DNA of 64,000 nt from Faucicola sp048551375. Lineage in GTDB: Bacteria; Pseudomonadota; Gammaproteobacteria; Pseudomonadales; Moraxellaceae. This document shows positions 53,325-62,343 of this stretch, piece by piece. Below the pieces are notes generated by a model. The model ran no database searches, was not told where the DNA came from, and worked only from the letters and a program-made list of their open reading frames with translations. Within the stretch, counting starts at the first letter, position 1. Each line of letters begins with the position of its first letter. The position numbers and the translations under genes are program-made. The stretch lies in NCBI RefSeq assembly GCF_048551375.1, contig NZ_JBLYZJ010000003.1:62001-126000 (forward strand), in the 5' to 3' direction.

Positions 53325-54500
53325 TTATTTAGTAGCAGAAGCAGTGGTAGCAGAAGCGGTGCTAGCAGGTGCAACGGCGGTTGCTGTACTAGACTCAAAC
53401 AATGGCTTACCATCTGTACCGACTACTTCTTTCCAGCTATCACGGAAAGTTGCTTTACTGGCTGATGAGAATGGTACGAAATCCAATGCTTTGGCAGCAT
53501 CATCACCACTGGTATACGCCCAGTCAAAGAATTTCAAGGTATTTTTGACATTTTCTGGATTAGCAGGTTTTTTATGTACCAAAATAAAGGTAGCGGCTGA
53601 GATTGGCCATGCTTGTGGGTCTGCTTGGTTGGTTAGCACAATGCCAAATCCGGGGGTTTTCGTCCAATCCGCATTACCTGCAGCAGCAAAGGTTTCGGCT
53701 GATGGCTGTACGAAGTTACCTGCACTGTTTTTAAGTTGGGTATACGCCATGTTGTTTTGTTTGGCGTAGGCATATTCGACATAACCAATCGCATTTTTGG
53801 CACGCATCACATTACTGGCAACGCCTTCATTACCTTTACCACCTGCCCCTGCTCCTGTTGAAGCGGTAGGCCATTTGATAGATTTATCCACACCCGGCCC
53901 TGCTTTCCAATCAGGTGATACCGCACTGAGGTAGTGGGTGAAATTGTAAGTTGTACCAGAACCGTCTGAACGGAAAATGGTGGTAATTGGTGCGTCAGGT
54001 AGTGTTGTTCCTGCGTTCAAGGCAACAATCGCTGGGTCATTCCATTTTTGGATTTTACCAAGATAAATATTGGCAAGGGTTACGCCGTCTAGTTTTAATT
54101 GACCTGCTTTGATACCGTCAATATTCACCACAGGCACAACACCACCAATCACGGTAGGGAACTGTACAAGACCTTCTTTGTCCAATTCTTCCTTGGTCAT
54201 TGGGGCATCGGTCGCACCAAAGTCTACTGTTTTGGCAATGATTTGTTTAATACCACCTGATGAACCAATTGATTGGTAATTGACTTGACCACCTGTGGCA
54301 GTTTTGAAATCACCTGCCCATTTGGCATAGATAGGCTGTGGGAAAGAAGCCCCTGCACCTGTGATGGTGAAGACTGCACTTGGATTGCTACCAGTGGCAC
54401 TGCTGGCTTTGGCTGGGTCTTTGTTTTCGGCAGGTTGGTTGCCACAAGCAGTTAAGGCTAAGGTTGATGCAACCACTAAACTTAATAATGAATAACGCAT
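53325..54500 (-). CDS. pstS: Phosphate-binding lipoprotein PstS
   Basis: This 391-residue phosphate-binding protein has lipobox LTAC (Cys about residue 19), so it is lipid-anchored. Phosphate-site segments TGAGASFPQPIYAKW, SIGSSGGIKQI, DFGATDAPM and RSDGSGTTYNFTHYL are all present. A short Ala/Ser/Thr-rich tail follows. A Pho box lies 180 bp upstream. Confidence 0.95.
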   Translation of the reverse strand: MRYSLLSLVVASTLALTACGNQPAENKDPAKASSATGSNPSAVFTITGAGASFPQPIYAKWAGDFKTATGGQVNYQSIGSSGGIKQIIAKTVDFGATDAPMTKEELDKEGLVQFPTVIGGVVPVVNIDGIKAGQLKLDGVTLANIYLGKIQKWNDPAIVALNAGTTLPDAPITTIFRSDGSGTTYNFTHYLSAVSPDWKAGPGVDKSIKWPTASTGAGAGGKGNEGVASNVMRAKNAIGYVEYAYAKQNNMAYTQLKNSAGNFVQPSAETFAAAGNADWTKTPGFGIVLTNQADPQAWPISAATFILVHKKPANPENVKNTLKFFDWAYTSGDDAAKALDFVPFSSASKATFRDSWKEVVGTDGKPLFESSTATAVAPASTASATTASATK

Positions 54501-54683
54501 AACAAACTCCTATAAAAAAGGGAAGTTAGGCGAATTGGGAGAAATACGTTGAAATTTATAGCAAAATTTATCAATCACTTAAAATATTGACGGCTAAAAA
54601 TCGTCAATATCTTCGTATAAATCCCCAATTGACCCTAACAAAGTCACAATGTATTAAAATTGTGACTATGATTACAGGAAAAT

Positions 54684-54701
54684 ATGACAAAATTATGACA
54701 A
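54684..54701 (-). promoter_or_regulatory. Pho box
   Basis: The minus-strand sequence TTGTCATAATTTTGTCAT matches the PhoB box of two TGTCA direct repeats with an 11-bp period. It lies about 185 bp upstream of the pstS start and predicts induction by phosphate starvation. Confidence 0.8.
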
Positions 54702-54787
54702 AGCTTCATAAAGCCGTCATAATTTTTTATGAGTAATTGAAATATAAGGTTTTTTATATTAAGGAAGAGGTTTGTTTGATTAAAAAA

Positions 54788-55153
54788 TCACCATGATGTC
54801 AGGTATCGCACCACAAAAAACCCCACGGCTGTCGCACATAAGGTCAATACCACGTGTAACACGACCAACATAGCCCCCTGCCCCCACTGTCCACGCCCAA
54901 ATAGCCCAAACACTTCCGCACTAAAGGTGCTAAACGTGGTCAAGCCACCCAAAAATCCTGTGGTAATCAGCCCTCGCCAAGTCGGACTCAAGCGTTCGAC
55001 ATACACCAATGCCACGCCCATCAATAAGCCACCCAATACATTGGCAAGCAATGTGCCGATAGGTAACCAAGGATGCAGACCATTAAACCGTGACAATATT
55101 GCTCGCAATACCGCCCCCACGCCTGCCCCCAGTCCAATTAATAGCCATTGCAT
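54788..55153 (-). CDS. crcB: Fluoride ion channel CrcB/FluC
   Basis: This 121-residue protein has four membrane helices and the family motifs GAGVGAVLRAILSR and GFLGGLTTFSTFSAEV (fluoride-coordinating Phe/Thr track). It exports fluoride as a dual-topology dimer. It starts 12 bp after the tsaD stop. No fluoride riboswitch was noticed upstream. Confidence 0.93.
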   Translation of the reverse strand: MQWLLIGLGAGVGAVLRAILSRFNGLHPWLPIGTLLANVLGGLLMGVALVYVERLSPTWRGLITTGFLGGLTTFSTFSAEVFGLFGRGQWGQGAMLVVLHVVLTLCATAVGFFVVRYLTSW

Positions 55154-55165
55154 AATAGATGCTCA

Positions 55166-56221
55166 CTAAACCGCTGGCAACAGCGTCATATCCCAACGTG
55201 GCAAACATTTGACCGCCAACTCATCGCTTTGACCTGCCTGCAAACGCTGATAGCCTGCAAACGCAATCATTGCCCCATTGTCGGTACATAATGCAGGTGG
55301 GGCGTAATGCACGGTTGCACCGATTTTTTGCAGTTGGGTCGCCAATGTGTCACGCAATACGGTATTGGCACTCACGCCACCAGCGATGACTAGACGTTGC
55401 ATGCCTGTTTGCTGAAGGGCTTTGACACATTTTTTGGCAAGGGTATCGACCATCGCATATTGAAAGCTACTGGCAATATCGGCACGAGTTTGGCTATTTT
55501 GAGGATTGGCAGGGTCAGCGTGAGCCACCGCTTGGTCTTTAATCAGATTATGCACAGCGGTTTTCATACCGCTAAATGAAAAATCCAGTCCTTTGCCTAG
55601 CATGGGGCGAGGTAGCTCAAAGGCATTGGGATTGCCTGTTTCGGCAAGTTTGGCAATGTTAGGCCCACCCGGATAAGGCAAATTGAGCATTTTGGCAGTT
55701 TTATCAAAACATTCCCCTGCCGCATCGTCAATGGATTCACCTAATATTTCATATTGACCAATACCTTGTACAGCAACCAGCATGGTATGTCCACCTGACA
55801 CCAATAATGCCACAAATGGAAAACTGGGAGCATTGTCGCCCAATAAAGGGGCAAGTAGATGCCCTTCCATGTGATGCACGCCAATGGCAGGCACACCCAA
55901 CGCCATCGCAAGGCTACGCCCAAATAATGCCCCTGTCATCAATGCCCCCACTAGCCCCGGCCCTTTGGTAAAGGCGATGGCATCAATGTCGGATTTTTGT
56001 AGGTTGCATTGATTAAGCAGTTCATTTAGTAAGGGAATCAATTTACGGATATGGTCACGACTGGCAAGCTCTGGCACAACGCCCCCATAAGTGGCATGTA
56101 GCTCGATTTGACTATATAGCACTTGTCCCACCAAGCCTTGATTGGCAAGGTGGCGTTGCTCACTGTCAAAAATCGCCAGCCCAGTTTCATCACATGAGGT
56201 TTCAAGCCCTAATACTCGCAT
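55166..56221 (-). CDS. tsaD: tRNA threonylcarbamoyladenosine synthase subunit
   Basis: This 351-residue protein has the ASKHA-fold marks GLETSCDETG, QIELHATYGGVVPELASRDHI, metal-binding HHMEGHLLAP, LVSGGHT, and the C-terminal CTDNGAMIAFAG. It transfers the threonylcarbamoyl group to A37 of tRNAs with TsaB and TsaE (not in the window). Likely co-transcribed with crcB. Confidence 0.96.
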   Translation of the reverse strand: MRVLGLETSCDETGLAIFDSEQRHLANQGLVGQVLYSQIELHATYGGVVPELASRDHIRKLIPLLNELLNQCNLQKSDIDAIAFTKGPGLVGALMTGALFGRSLAMALGVPAIGVHHMEGHLLAPLLGDNAPSFPFVALLVSGGHTMLVAVQGIGQYEILGESIDDAAGECFDKTAKMLNLPYPGGPNIAKLAETGNPNAFELPRPMLGKGLDFSFSGMKTAVHNLIKDQAVAHADPANPQNSQTRADIASSFQYAMVDTLAKKCVKALQQTGMQRLVIAGGVSANTVLRDTLATQLQKIGATVHYAPPALCTDNGAMIAFAGYQRLQAGQSDELAVKCLPRWDMTLLPAV

Positions 56222-56253
56222 ATATTACCTTTTACGTTATCATTCATAGGTGG

Positions 56254-57186
56254 TTAATCATGTTTGATACGTCTATTAAATTGATTGACGTAATAATTGT
56301 TATCACCCTTGGTGACATAAAAAACATTTTTATCTTCAACTTCAATATCATCGTATTGCGTTGGGATAATCAGTGTACCTTGTTCATTGACTACGCCATA
56401 TTTACCGTTTAGCTCAACAACACTAAAGCCATCGGTAAAATAATCCACATCATCATACTTTAGCGGAATCACTGTTTGACCCTTGGTGTTAATCATGCCC
56501 CATTTACTATCTTTGGACACCACCGCATAGCCGTCATAAAAGCTATAAACATCATCGTAGTTGGGGGCAATCACCATGTTATTTTGACGGTTGATAAAAC
56601 CATAGCGATATTCATCGTTTTTATTTAACAGACCTGCCAAAGCAAGGTCGTCAGTAAAGGTATCTAAATCATCATACATTAATGGAATCACAATGCGATT
56701 ATTGACATCAATCATGCCATATTTATCGGATTTACCCACGATGGCGATACCGTCTTCAAAATCCTCGGCATACTCATATTGTAAGGGAATTTTAACATTA
56801 CCCTTTGTGTCAATATAGCCTGCCTTATCCTTTTGATAAACATAGGCTAAATTATTATAAAAATCACCAATTTCATCATAAATCAAGGGTGTAACAATAC
56901 GACCTTTGGTGTCAATCAATCCAGATTTGTCATTAAGGGTGACAATCGCAATGCCTTCTTCAAAGTCTGATACATCATCATAGGTAGCAGGAATCTTCAT
57001 TGCCCCTTTTGCATTGGCAAACCCCCATTTTTCACCTTTTTGTACGGCAATCAGTCCATCCACTTGACAAGTGCTGATATCATCGAATTTATCGTATAAA
57101 GCCTCAGGCACGTCATCACAGGCATAGCTGGTCACACTTGCCATGCTCATTATCATCATTGCCAATAGTGTTGATTTAATATTCAT
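56254..57186 (-). CDS. Secreted WG-repeat protein
   Basis: This 310-residue protein has a signal peptide (about 22 residues ending SYA). The rest is nine to ten WG/KWG-type repeats: K-x-G-x-I/V-D/N-x-x-G...I-P-x-x-Y-D-D units spaced about 25-30 residues. Such repeats form beta structures whose role is unknown. It has its own promoter region and lies between tsaD and the amino-acid permease on the same strand. Confidence 0.8.
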   Translation of the reverse strand: MNIKSTLLAMMIMSMASVTSYACDDVPEALYDKFDDISTCQVDGLIAVQKGEKWGFANAKGAMKIPATYDDVSDFEEGIAIVTLNDKSGLIDTKGRIVTPLIYDEIGDFYNNLAYVYQKDKAGYIDTKGNVKIPLQYEYAEDFEDGIAIVGKSDKYGMIDVNNRIVIPLMYDDLDTFTDDLALAGLLNKNDEYRYGFINRQNNMVIAPNYDDVYSFYDGYAVVSKDSKWGMINTKGQTVIPLKYDDVDYFTDGFSVVELNGKYGVVNEQGTLIIPTQYDDIEVEDKNVFYVTKGDNNYYVNQFNRRIKHD

Positions 57187-57246
57187 TATGTGTCCTTTTT
57201 ATTTATATAGCTTATAGTTATGAGTATATTACTAAATATTTCACAG

Positions 57247-57274
57247 ATAAAAAAGGGCGTATTGAATACGCCCT
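57247..57274 (-). terminator. Intrinsic terminator after the amino-acid permease
   Basis: On the minus strand AGGGCGTATT/AATACGCCCT is followed by TTTTTT. The stem uses the GGGCGTA palindrome seen elsewhere as a dispersed repeat. Confidence 0.85.
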
Positions 57275-57295
57275 AAATATATTTTAAACCACAAA

Positions 57296-58663
57296 TCAAA
57301 CAAATGATTTTTCAATATTACTGTGTTTTTTACTATAAAAATATGCCAAGCCCAACACGACCAAACAAATAGGCAGACATAATGGTAAAAACATCGGATT
57401 TTGCATCCCACCATATAGCACAAATAGCGAGCCAAGCGTGGCAAAAAACGGGGCAATCACCCCAAAGAATACACTTTTAATGATACCTTGTCGCCACATT
57501 TTAAACACCGTAAAATAAAACACAATATACAAAATATAACTCATCACGATGGCAATTTCTGAAATATCCATTGAGCCTAAAATACCACTTTTCATGGTCG
57601 CATAATGCACGGCTAGCCAAAACATCGACAATACAAAACCCATCAATGCCGAGCCTAATGACAAATTGTATTTTGGTGAAATTTGGCTGATTTTATTGCC
57701 CCAAGGAATGCGACCTGTAATCGCCAATGAATAAGGCAAGCGAATCAAGCCCAAAATCAAGCCGTTCACCGTTCCCATTACCGAAATCACCACAAATACC
57801 AAAAACGCTTTGGCAGCGGTTTCACCGAATAATTTACTCGCCACCATATTGACGCTGTCATCGCCCAGTGCCAACACCTGCTCTGCCCCTAAATACGAGG
57901 TGATACCAACAAAGTACAATAAATAGCCAAATAAAATCAACAAAGGTGCGACAACCAAGGCAATCGGTAAATTGCGTTGGGCGTTTTTGATTTCCCCAGA
58001 AATACTGGTCGATACCACCCAACCATCAAAGGCAAACGCAATCGGACCGACTGCCCCTAACCATGCTAAAGTTTGGGTGGCTTGTACCGCTTGAGGCGTG
58101 GGTTGCGTAATGGCTTTGACAGGGTCGCCAAATAAAAACGCTGTCACACCCAACACGAATAACGGAATCAGTTTGACAATGGTCGAAAAAACTTGGAATT
58201 TACCTGCAAACACTGCCGAAAAAATATTAAACGCATAGCACAACACATACCACGCCAGCCCAATGCCAATCTGTAACTCAAGTGATGCATCTTTGACCCC
58301 AAACAGCAAAGCGGTATAAATGCCGACCACCCATGTTACCACCACGCCCAACGTGGGAAAGTACAAAAACAACTGAAACCAACCAATCATGGTAGAAAAA
58401 TGTGGACTGACAAACTCATCGGCATAGCCAATCAATCCGCCATGTTTGTCGGTGCGTTTGGCAAGCTCGGCAATGGTCAGCGAACCAAAAATAATCGCCA
58501 CCGCCGCCAACACAAACACCACCACACCCAACAGCACGTTGCCATTGGTGTATTTAAGGACGTTATCCGCCTTAAAGAAAATCCCTGACCCAATCACAAT
58601 ACCGACAATCATCGCCAGTGCTGTGACCAAATTATACCGCCCTTGTATTTGGTTGCTCATCAT
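57296..58663 (-). CDS. APC-family amino acid permease
   Basis: This 455-residue transporter has about 12 membrane helices. Its start VTALAMIVGIVIGSGIFFKADNVL has the GSGIF substrate-binding motif of APC transporters, and AFDGWVVSTSISGEIKNAQRNLP resembles the SteT/LAT-type exchanger group. The substrate is unknown. It can start at either of two adjacent ATG codons (57296-side stop is clear). Confidence 0.9.
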   Translation of the reverse strand: MMSNQIQGRYNLVTALAMIVGIVIGSGIFFKADNVLKYTNGNVLLGVVVFVLAAVAIIFGSLTIAELAKRTDKHGGLIGYADEFVSPHFSTMIGWFQLFLYFPTLGVVVTWVVGIYTALLFGVKDASLELQIGIGLAWYVLCYAFNIFSAVFAGKFQVFSTIVKLIPLFVLGVTAFLFGDPVKAITQPTPQAVQATQTLAWLGAVGPIAFAFDGWVVSTSISGEIKNAQRNLPIALVVAPLLILFGYLLYFVGITSYLGAEQVLALGDDSVNMVASKLFGETAAKAFLVFVVISVMGTVNGLILGLIRLPYSLAITGRIPWGNKISQISPKYNLSLGSALMGFVLSMFWLAVHYATMKSGILGSMDISEIAIVMSYILYIVFYFTVFKMWRQGIIKSVFFGVIAPFFATLGSLFVLYGGMQNPMFLPLCLPICLVVLGLAYFYSKKHSNIEKSFV

Positions 58664-58836
58664 CGTATCAACATATCAAAGTTTAAGTCCATCACAACAC
58701 CTACAATCCTAGCAAGAATCTTGGCAAAAACTTGTTGCGACCCCTAAAAATACGCTATCCTATACCCCCTACTTTGACTTTTCAATAGCATTAATAACAA
58801 TTTTTTTCAAATCAGCAAAAATTAAGTTACCAATCC

Positions 58837-60108
58837 ATGCCAAATTCATCCCCCATCACCACCAACCACCCCCAACCGCCCACCATCGCCATCATCGGTG
58901 CTGGGGCATCTGGCTTGATGGTAGCGGACTATCTCAAAGACTTTGCCGTGACGGTGCAAGTCTTTGAACAAAAACCCTCGCCTGCCCGCAAGCTACTGAT
59001 GGCAGGTAAAAGCGGACTCAATATCTCACACGCCGAACCACTAGCTAACTTTGTCAATCGCTATCACCCCAATGATTGGCTGACACCGCATATTCACAAC
59101 TTTAATGCCAAACATATTCAAGATTTTATGGCGAATCTTGGCATAGAATCCTTTGTTGGCTCAACTGGGCGAATCTTCCCTACCATGATGAAAGCCTCAC
59201 CCTTGCTAAGAGCATGGCTACAAGACTTGGATAAACATGGCGTACAGTTTTTTTATCGACATAGTTGCACTAATATTGACGGTAATCAGGCAACTTTTAG
59301 CGTTGAGAAAGACGGTCACATTAGCGAGTTTACCCAACAATTTGATGCAATTGTGCTAGCCTGTGGCGGTCTGTCGTGGTCACGGCTTGGCAGTGATGGT
59401 AAATGGCAAAATTGGCTCAATAAGAATGATATCACGCCTTTCTACCCCAGTAATGTGGGGATTGTGCGGACATGGTCGTCCCATTTGACCAATGATTTTG
59501 GTAAAGCCTTAAAACGGGTCAAAGCCAGTGTTAAACTGCTGAATGGCACAGTTGATGACACAATCGAACAGGGCTTTGGTGATATTGTCATCAGTCATTA
59601 CGGTATGGAAAGTGGGCTGATTTATCGACTCAATCATGCCATGCGAGAGCAATGCAATGCGACTGGTAAAATCACCTTACAGCTTGATTTATTGCCTGAT
59701 ATCAGCCATGAAAAACTGCTAAAAAATCTAAATAACCCCAAAAAACAATCGTTATCCAATGTATGGCGAAAGGCAGGGCTAGACCCTGTCAAAATCGCCT
59801 TGCTACGAGAAATCGTACCAAAAGTGGATTGGCATGATGGTGATACAATGGCTCAGTTTATCAAAAACTTAACCATTGAGTTTGACAGTTTTCGTCCGAT
59901 TGAGGAGGCGATTAGTTGTGGCGGTGGGGTGAAACGCTCGGCATTGACCGAAGATTTTGCGTTAAAATCCAATCCGAATGTGTTTTGTTGTGGGGAAATG
60001 CTCGATTGGGATGCACCGACTGGTGGTTATTTGCTGACGGCTTGCTTTGCGACTAGTAGAGCGGTGGGAGCTGGGGTGGTGAAGCAGTTGAATACGGAGA
60101 AAAAATGA
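58837..60108 (+). CDS. NAD(P)/FAD-dependent oxidoreductase, HI0933-like
   Basis: This 423-residue flavoprotein has the dinucleotide fold IAIIGAGASGLMVADYL and the family signature PARKLLMAGKSGLNISH. The C-terminal FAD part is GEMLDWDAPTGGYLLTACFAT. It belongs to the HI0933/TIGR03862 type, whose reaction is unknown. It overlaps mnmC by 4 bp (ATGA), so the two are translated together. Confidence 0.88.
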   Translation: MPNSSPITTNHPQPPTIAIIGAGASGLMVADYLKDFAVTVQVFEQKPSPARKLLMAGKSGLNISHAEPLANFVNRYHPNDWLTPHIHNFNAKHIQDFMANLGIESFVGSTGRIFPTMMKASPLLRAWLQDLDKHGVQFFYRHSCTNIDGNQATFSVEKDGHISEFTQQFDAIVLACGGLSWSRLGSDGKWQNWLNKNDITPFYPSNVGIVRTWSSHLTNDFGKALKRVKASVKLLNGTVDDTIEQGFGDIVISHYGMESGLIYRLNHAMREQCNATGKITLQLDLLPDISHEKLLKNLNNPKKQSLSNVWRKAGLDPVKIALLREIVPKVDWHDGDTMAQFIKNLTIEFDSFRPIEEAISCGGGVKRSALTEDFALKSNPNVFCCGEMLDWDAPTGGYLLTACFATSRAVGAGVVKQLNTEKK

Positions 60109-62246
60109 CAAATATTCAACCTGCACAAATCCAATGGCAAACTGACGACAACGGCTCAACCATCCCCACTTCCACCCAATTTGGCGATGTGTATTTCTCC
60201 AAAACAGACGGCTTGGCAGAAACTCGCTATGTGTTTTTGGACGGCAATGACCTAGCCCACCGCCTCGCCCACCTGCCAGACTTTGAGCGCTTTGTCATCG
60301 GAGAAATCGGCTTTGGCACAGGGCTAAACGTCCTCGCTATTTGGCAAATGTGGCAACAAGCCAAACCCAATAACCACAGCCATTTACATATCATCACCAC
60401 CGAAAAATTTCCGTTATCAAAAGACGATTTGCAACAAGCTTTGAGCGTTTGGCACGAACTAGCCCCTTTCGCCAAACAACTCATTGCTAACTATCCGCCA
60501 CCGTTGGCAGGTTGTCATCGGCTAAATTTCTTTGATGAACGCATTACCATTGATATTTGGCTCGGTGATGCGACTGACAGCCTGTCGCAAGTGCTTGGAC
60601 AAAGCAAAGTCAATGCGTGGCTATTGGACGGCTTTGCCCCCAGTTGTAATGATGAACTGTGGTCGAACGGCTTATTTGAGCAAATCGCACGGCTATCGGA
60701 CAATGGCACGACATTAGCGACTTTTAGCGTGGCGAGTATGGTGAAAAATGGGCTAAAAAATCACGGCTTTACCCTTGCCAAACGTAAAGGCTTTGGTAAA
60801 AAACGAGAAATGCTGACCGCCAGTTTTACGCCAGTTGAAAAACGCATTGAATTTAGCCAGTTTAATTTTCGCTATAACAAAAAGATTAAACCCTATTTTA
60901 TCACCCTACCCTTTACCGAGCGTTTTGAAAGCAAACTTCGCACTCGCAAAAAACCCAGTAAACGCAAGGGCTTTGCGTTACCCAATTTTTCACCGACTAC
61001 ACAAGCGTTAAATATTGCGGTGATTGGGGCTGGCGTGGCAGGGCTGTCGGTGGCGTATGCGTTGGCAGTGCGAGGTCATAGCGTGACGATTTTTGATAAA
61101 GACAAGCCATTGTCAGGGGCTTCTGGCAATATTCGTGGCTTTCTCGCTCCCAAGCTGACTAGTTTAAAACGCCTTGCCACCAACCTACACGCCATTGGCT
61201 ATTTGGCAAGTTGTCGCTTTTATCCGTTTTTGACTCAGCAAACAGGCTTTGATATTTTGGACACCACAACTTGCCTAGATTTGCTGTCGCACAATCGCCT
61301 TGAACTGAATGAGGTGCAGGACTTTCCGTGCGAATTTGCCAGTTTGTTAAGTGCGGAACAGGCAGATAATTTGGCAGGGTATGAGGTTGGGCAGGCGATT
61401 TTATTACCCAATGCAGGGCTAATCAATACCGCCAACTTTGCCAAAGCTGTGCTAAGTCACCCCAACATCCGCTTTCAACAAGGTAATTTAACTGCTTTCA
61501 CCCAAGTCCATGATAGCGTTGAATTACGAATCAGTAATATAGTCACAGAAACAGAAAAATGGGACAAGGCAGGTGAGCGAAACTGTACAACTAGTACTGT
61601 GAGCGAACCTAACGCAGTACCAATTTCTGCTTTCGAAGACTATACGCAGAAATTTGACCATGCTGTACTATGTATAGCTTTGAATACCTGTGATTTTTTA
61701 CCTCAAATCAAACGCTTTAATTATAGCCGTGGTCAAGTCAGCTGGTTTACGGTTGATAAACAACAAGCGGAAAATTTACCAAAATTACCACTGAAATATG
61801 GCAGTTATTTTGCCAGTTTTGCAAATAATGGGAACAAAGTGGTAATGTTGGGGGCGAGTTTTGTCCGTGATACGCTAGATACCGAGCCGAAGCTTGCCGA
61901 CCATATTAGCAACGTGACCGAGTTTTTGGACGCTGTACCACAGGCAAAAGAAATAATTAATATGGATAACATTAATACCCATTGGCAAGGGCGAGCCAGT
62001 ATCCGTAGTCAAACGGTGGATTATTTGCCGTTGGTGGGGCAAGTTTGGCATGGTAGCTTTTATAATAAGGGCTTTGAAACCGATAGCCGAGTGTGGACGT
62101 TTTCGGCATTGGGGTCAAAGGGCTATGCCTATGCCCCTGTGTGTAGTGAATTGGTAGCAGGGCTGATGTGTGGGGAAATATTACCCTTGGCAAATAACAT
62201 GGTGGGGAAATTAAGTCCGAATCGTAGAGTGTTACAGCAAACTTAA
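60105..62246 (+). CDS. mnmC: Bifunctional tRNA mnm5s2U34 biosynthesis protein
   Basis: In this 713-residue protein residues 1-250 form the methyltransferase MnmD (FVIGEIGFGTGLNVLAIW; AWLLDGFAPSCNDELW). Residues about 300-700 form the FAD-dependent oxidoreductase (IAVIGAGVAGLSVAYALAVRG; GASGNIRGFLAPKL). It modifies the wobble uridine of several tRNAs. It is longer than the 668-residue E. coli protein; part of the extra length is an insert near residues 470-515. Overlaps the flavoprotein gene. Confidence 0.95.
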   Translation: MTNIQPAQIQWQTDDNGSTIPTSTQFGDVYFSKTDGLAETRYVFLDGNDLAHRLAHLPDFERFVIGEIGFGTGLNVLAIWQMWQQAKPNNHSHLHIITTEKFPLSKDDLQQALSVWHELAPFAKQLIANYPPPLAGCHRLNFFDERITIDIWLGDATDSLSQVLGQSKVNAWLLDGFAPSCNDELWSNGLFEQIARLSDNGTTLATFSVASMVKNGLKNHGFTLAKRKGFGKKREMLTASFTPVEKRIEFSQFNFRYNKKIKPYFITLPFTERFESKLRTRKKPSKRKGFALPNFSPTTQALNIAVIGAGVAGLSVAYALAVRGHSVTIFDKDKPLSGASGNIRGFLAPKLTSLKRLATNLHAIGYLASCRFYPFLTQQTGFDILDTTTCLDLLSHNRLELNEVQDFPCEFASLLSAEQADNLAGYEVGQAILLPNAGLINTANFAKAVLSHPNIRFQQGNLTAFTQVHDSVELRISNIVTETEKWDKAGERNCTTSTVSEPNAVPISAFEDYTQKFDHAVLCIALNTCDFLPQIKRFNYSRGQVSWFTVDKQQAENLPKLPLKYGSYFASFANNGNKVVMLGASFVRDTLDTEPKLADHISNVTEFLDAVPQAKEIINMDNINTHWQGRASIRSQTVDYLPLVGQVWHGSFYNKGFETDSRVWTFSALGSKGYAYAPVCSELVAGLMCGEILPLANNMVGKLSPNRRVLQQT

Positions 62247-62343
62247 CTTTTTCTTACCAAACCCTTCTACTTCGATACCTTAACTTGGCTTAAAATTATC
62301 CAAATTGCTGATTTAGACATACAACAACAAAAAGGATAACTCC

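Noticed and set aside
53260..53769. 169-codon plus-strand frame opposite pstS
   Set aside because: Antisense shadow of the PstS coding sequence.
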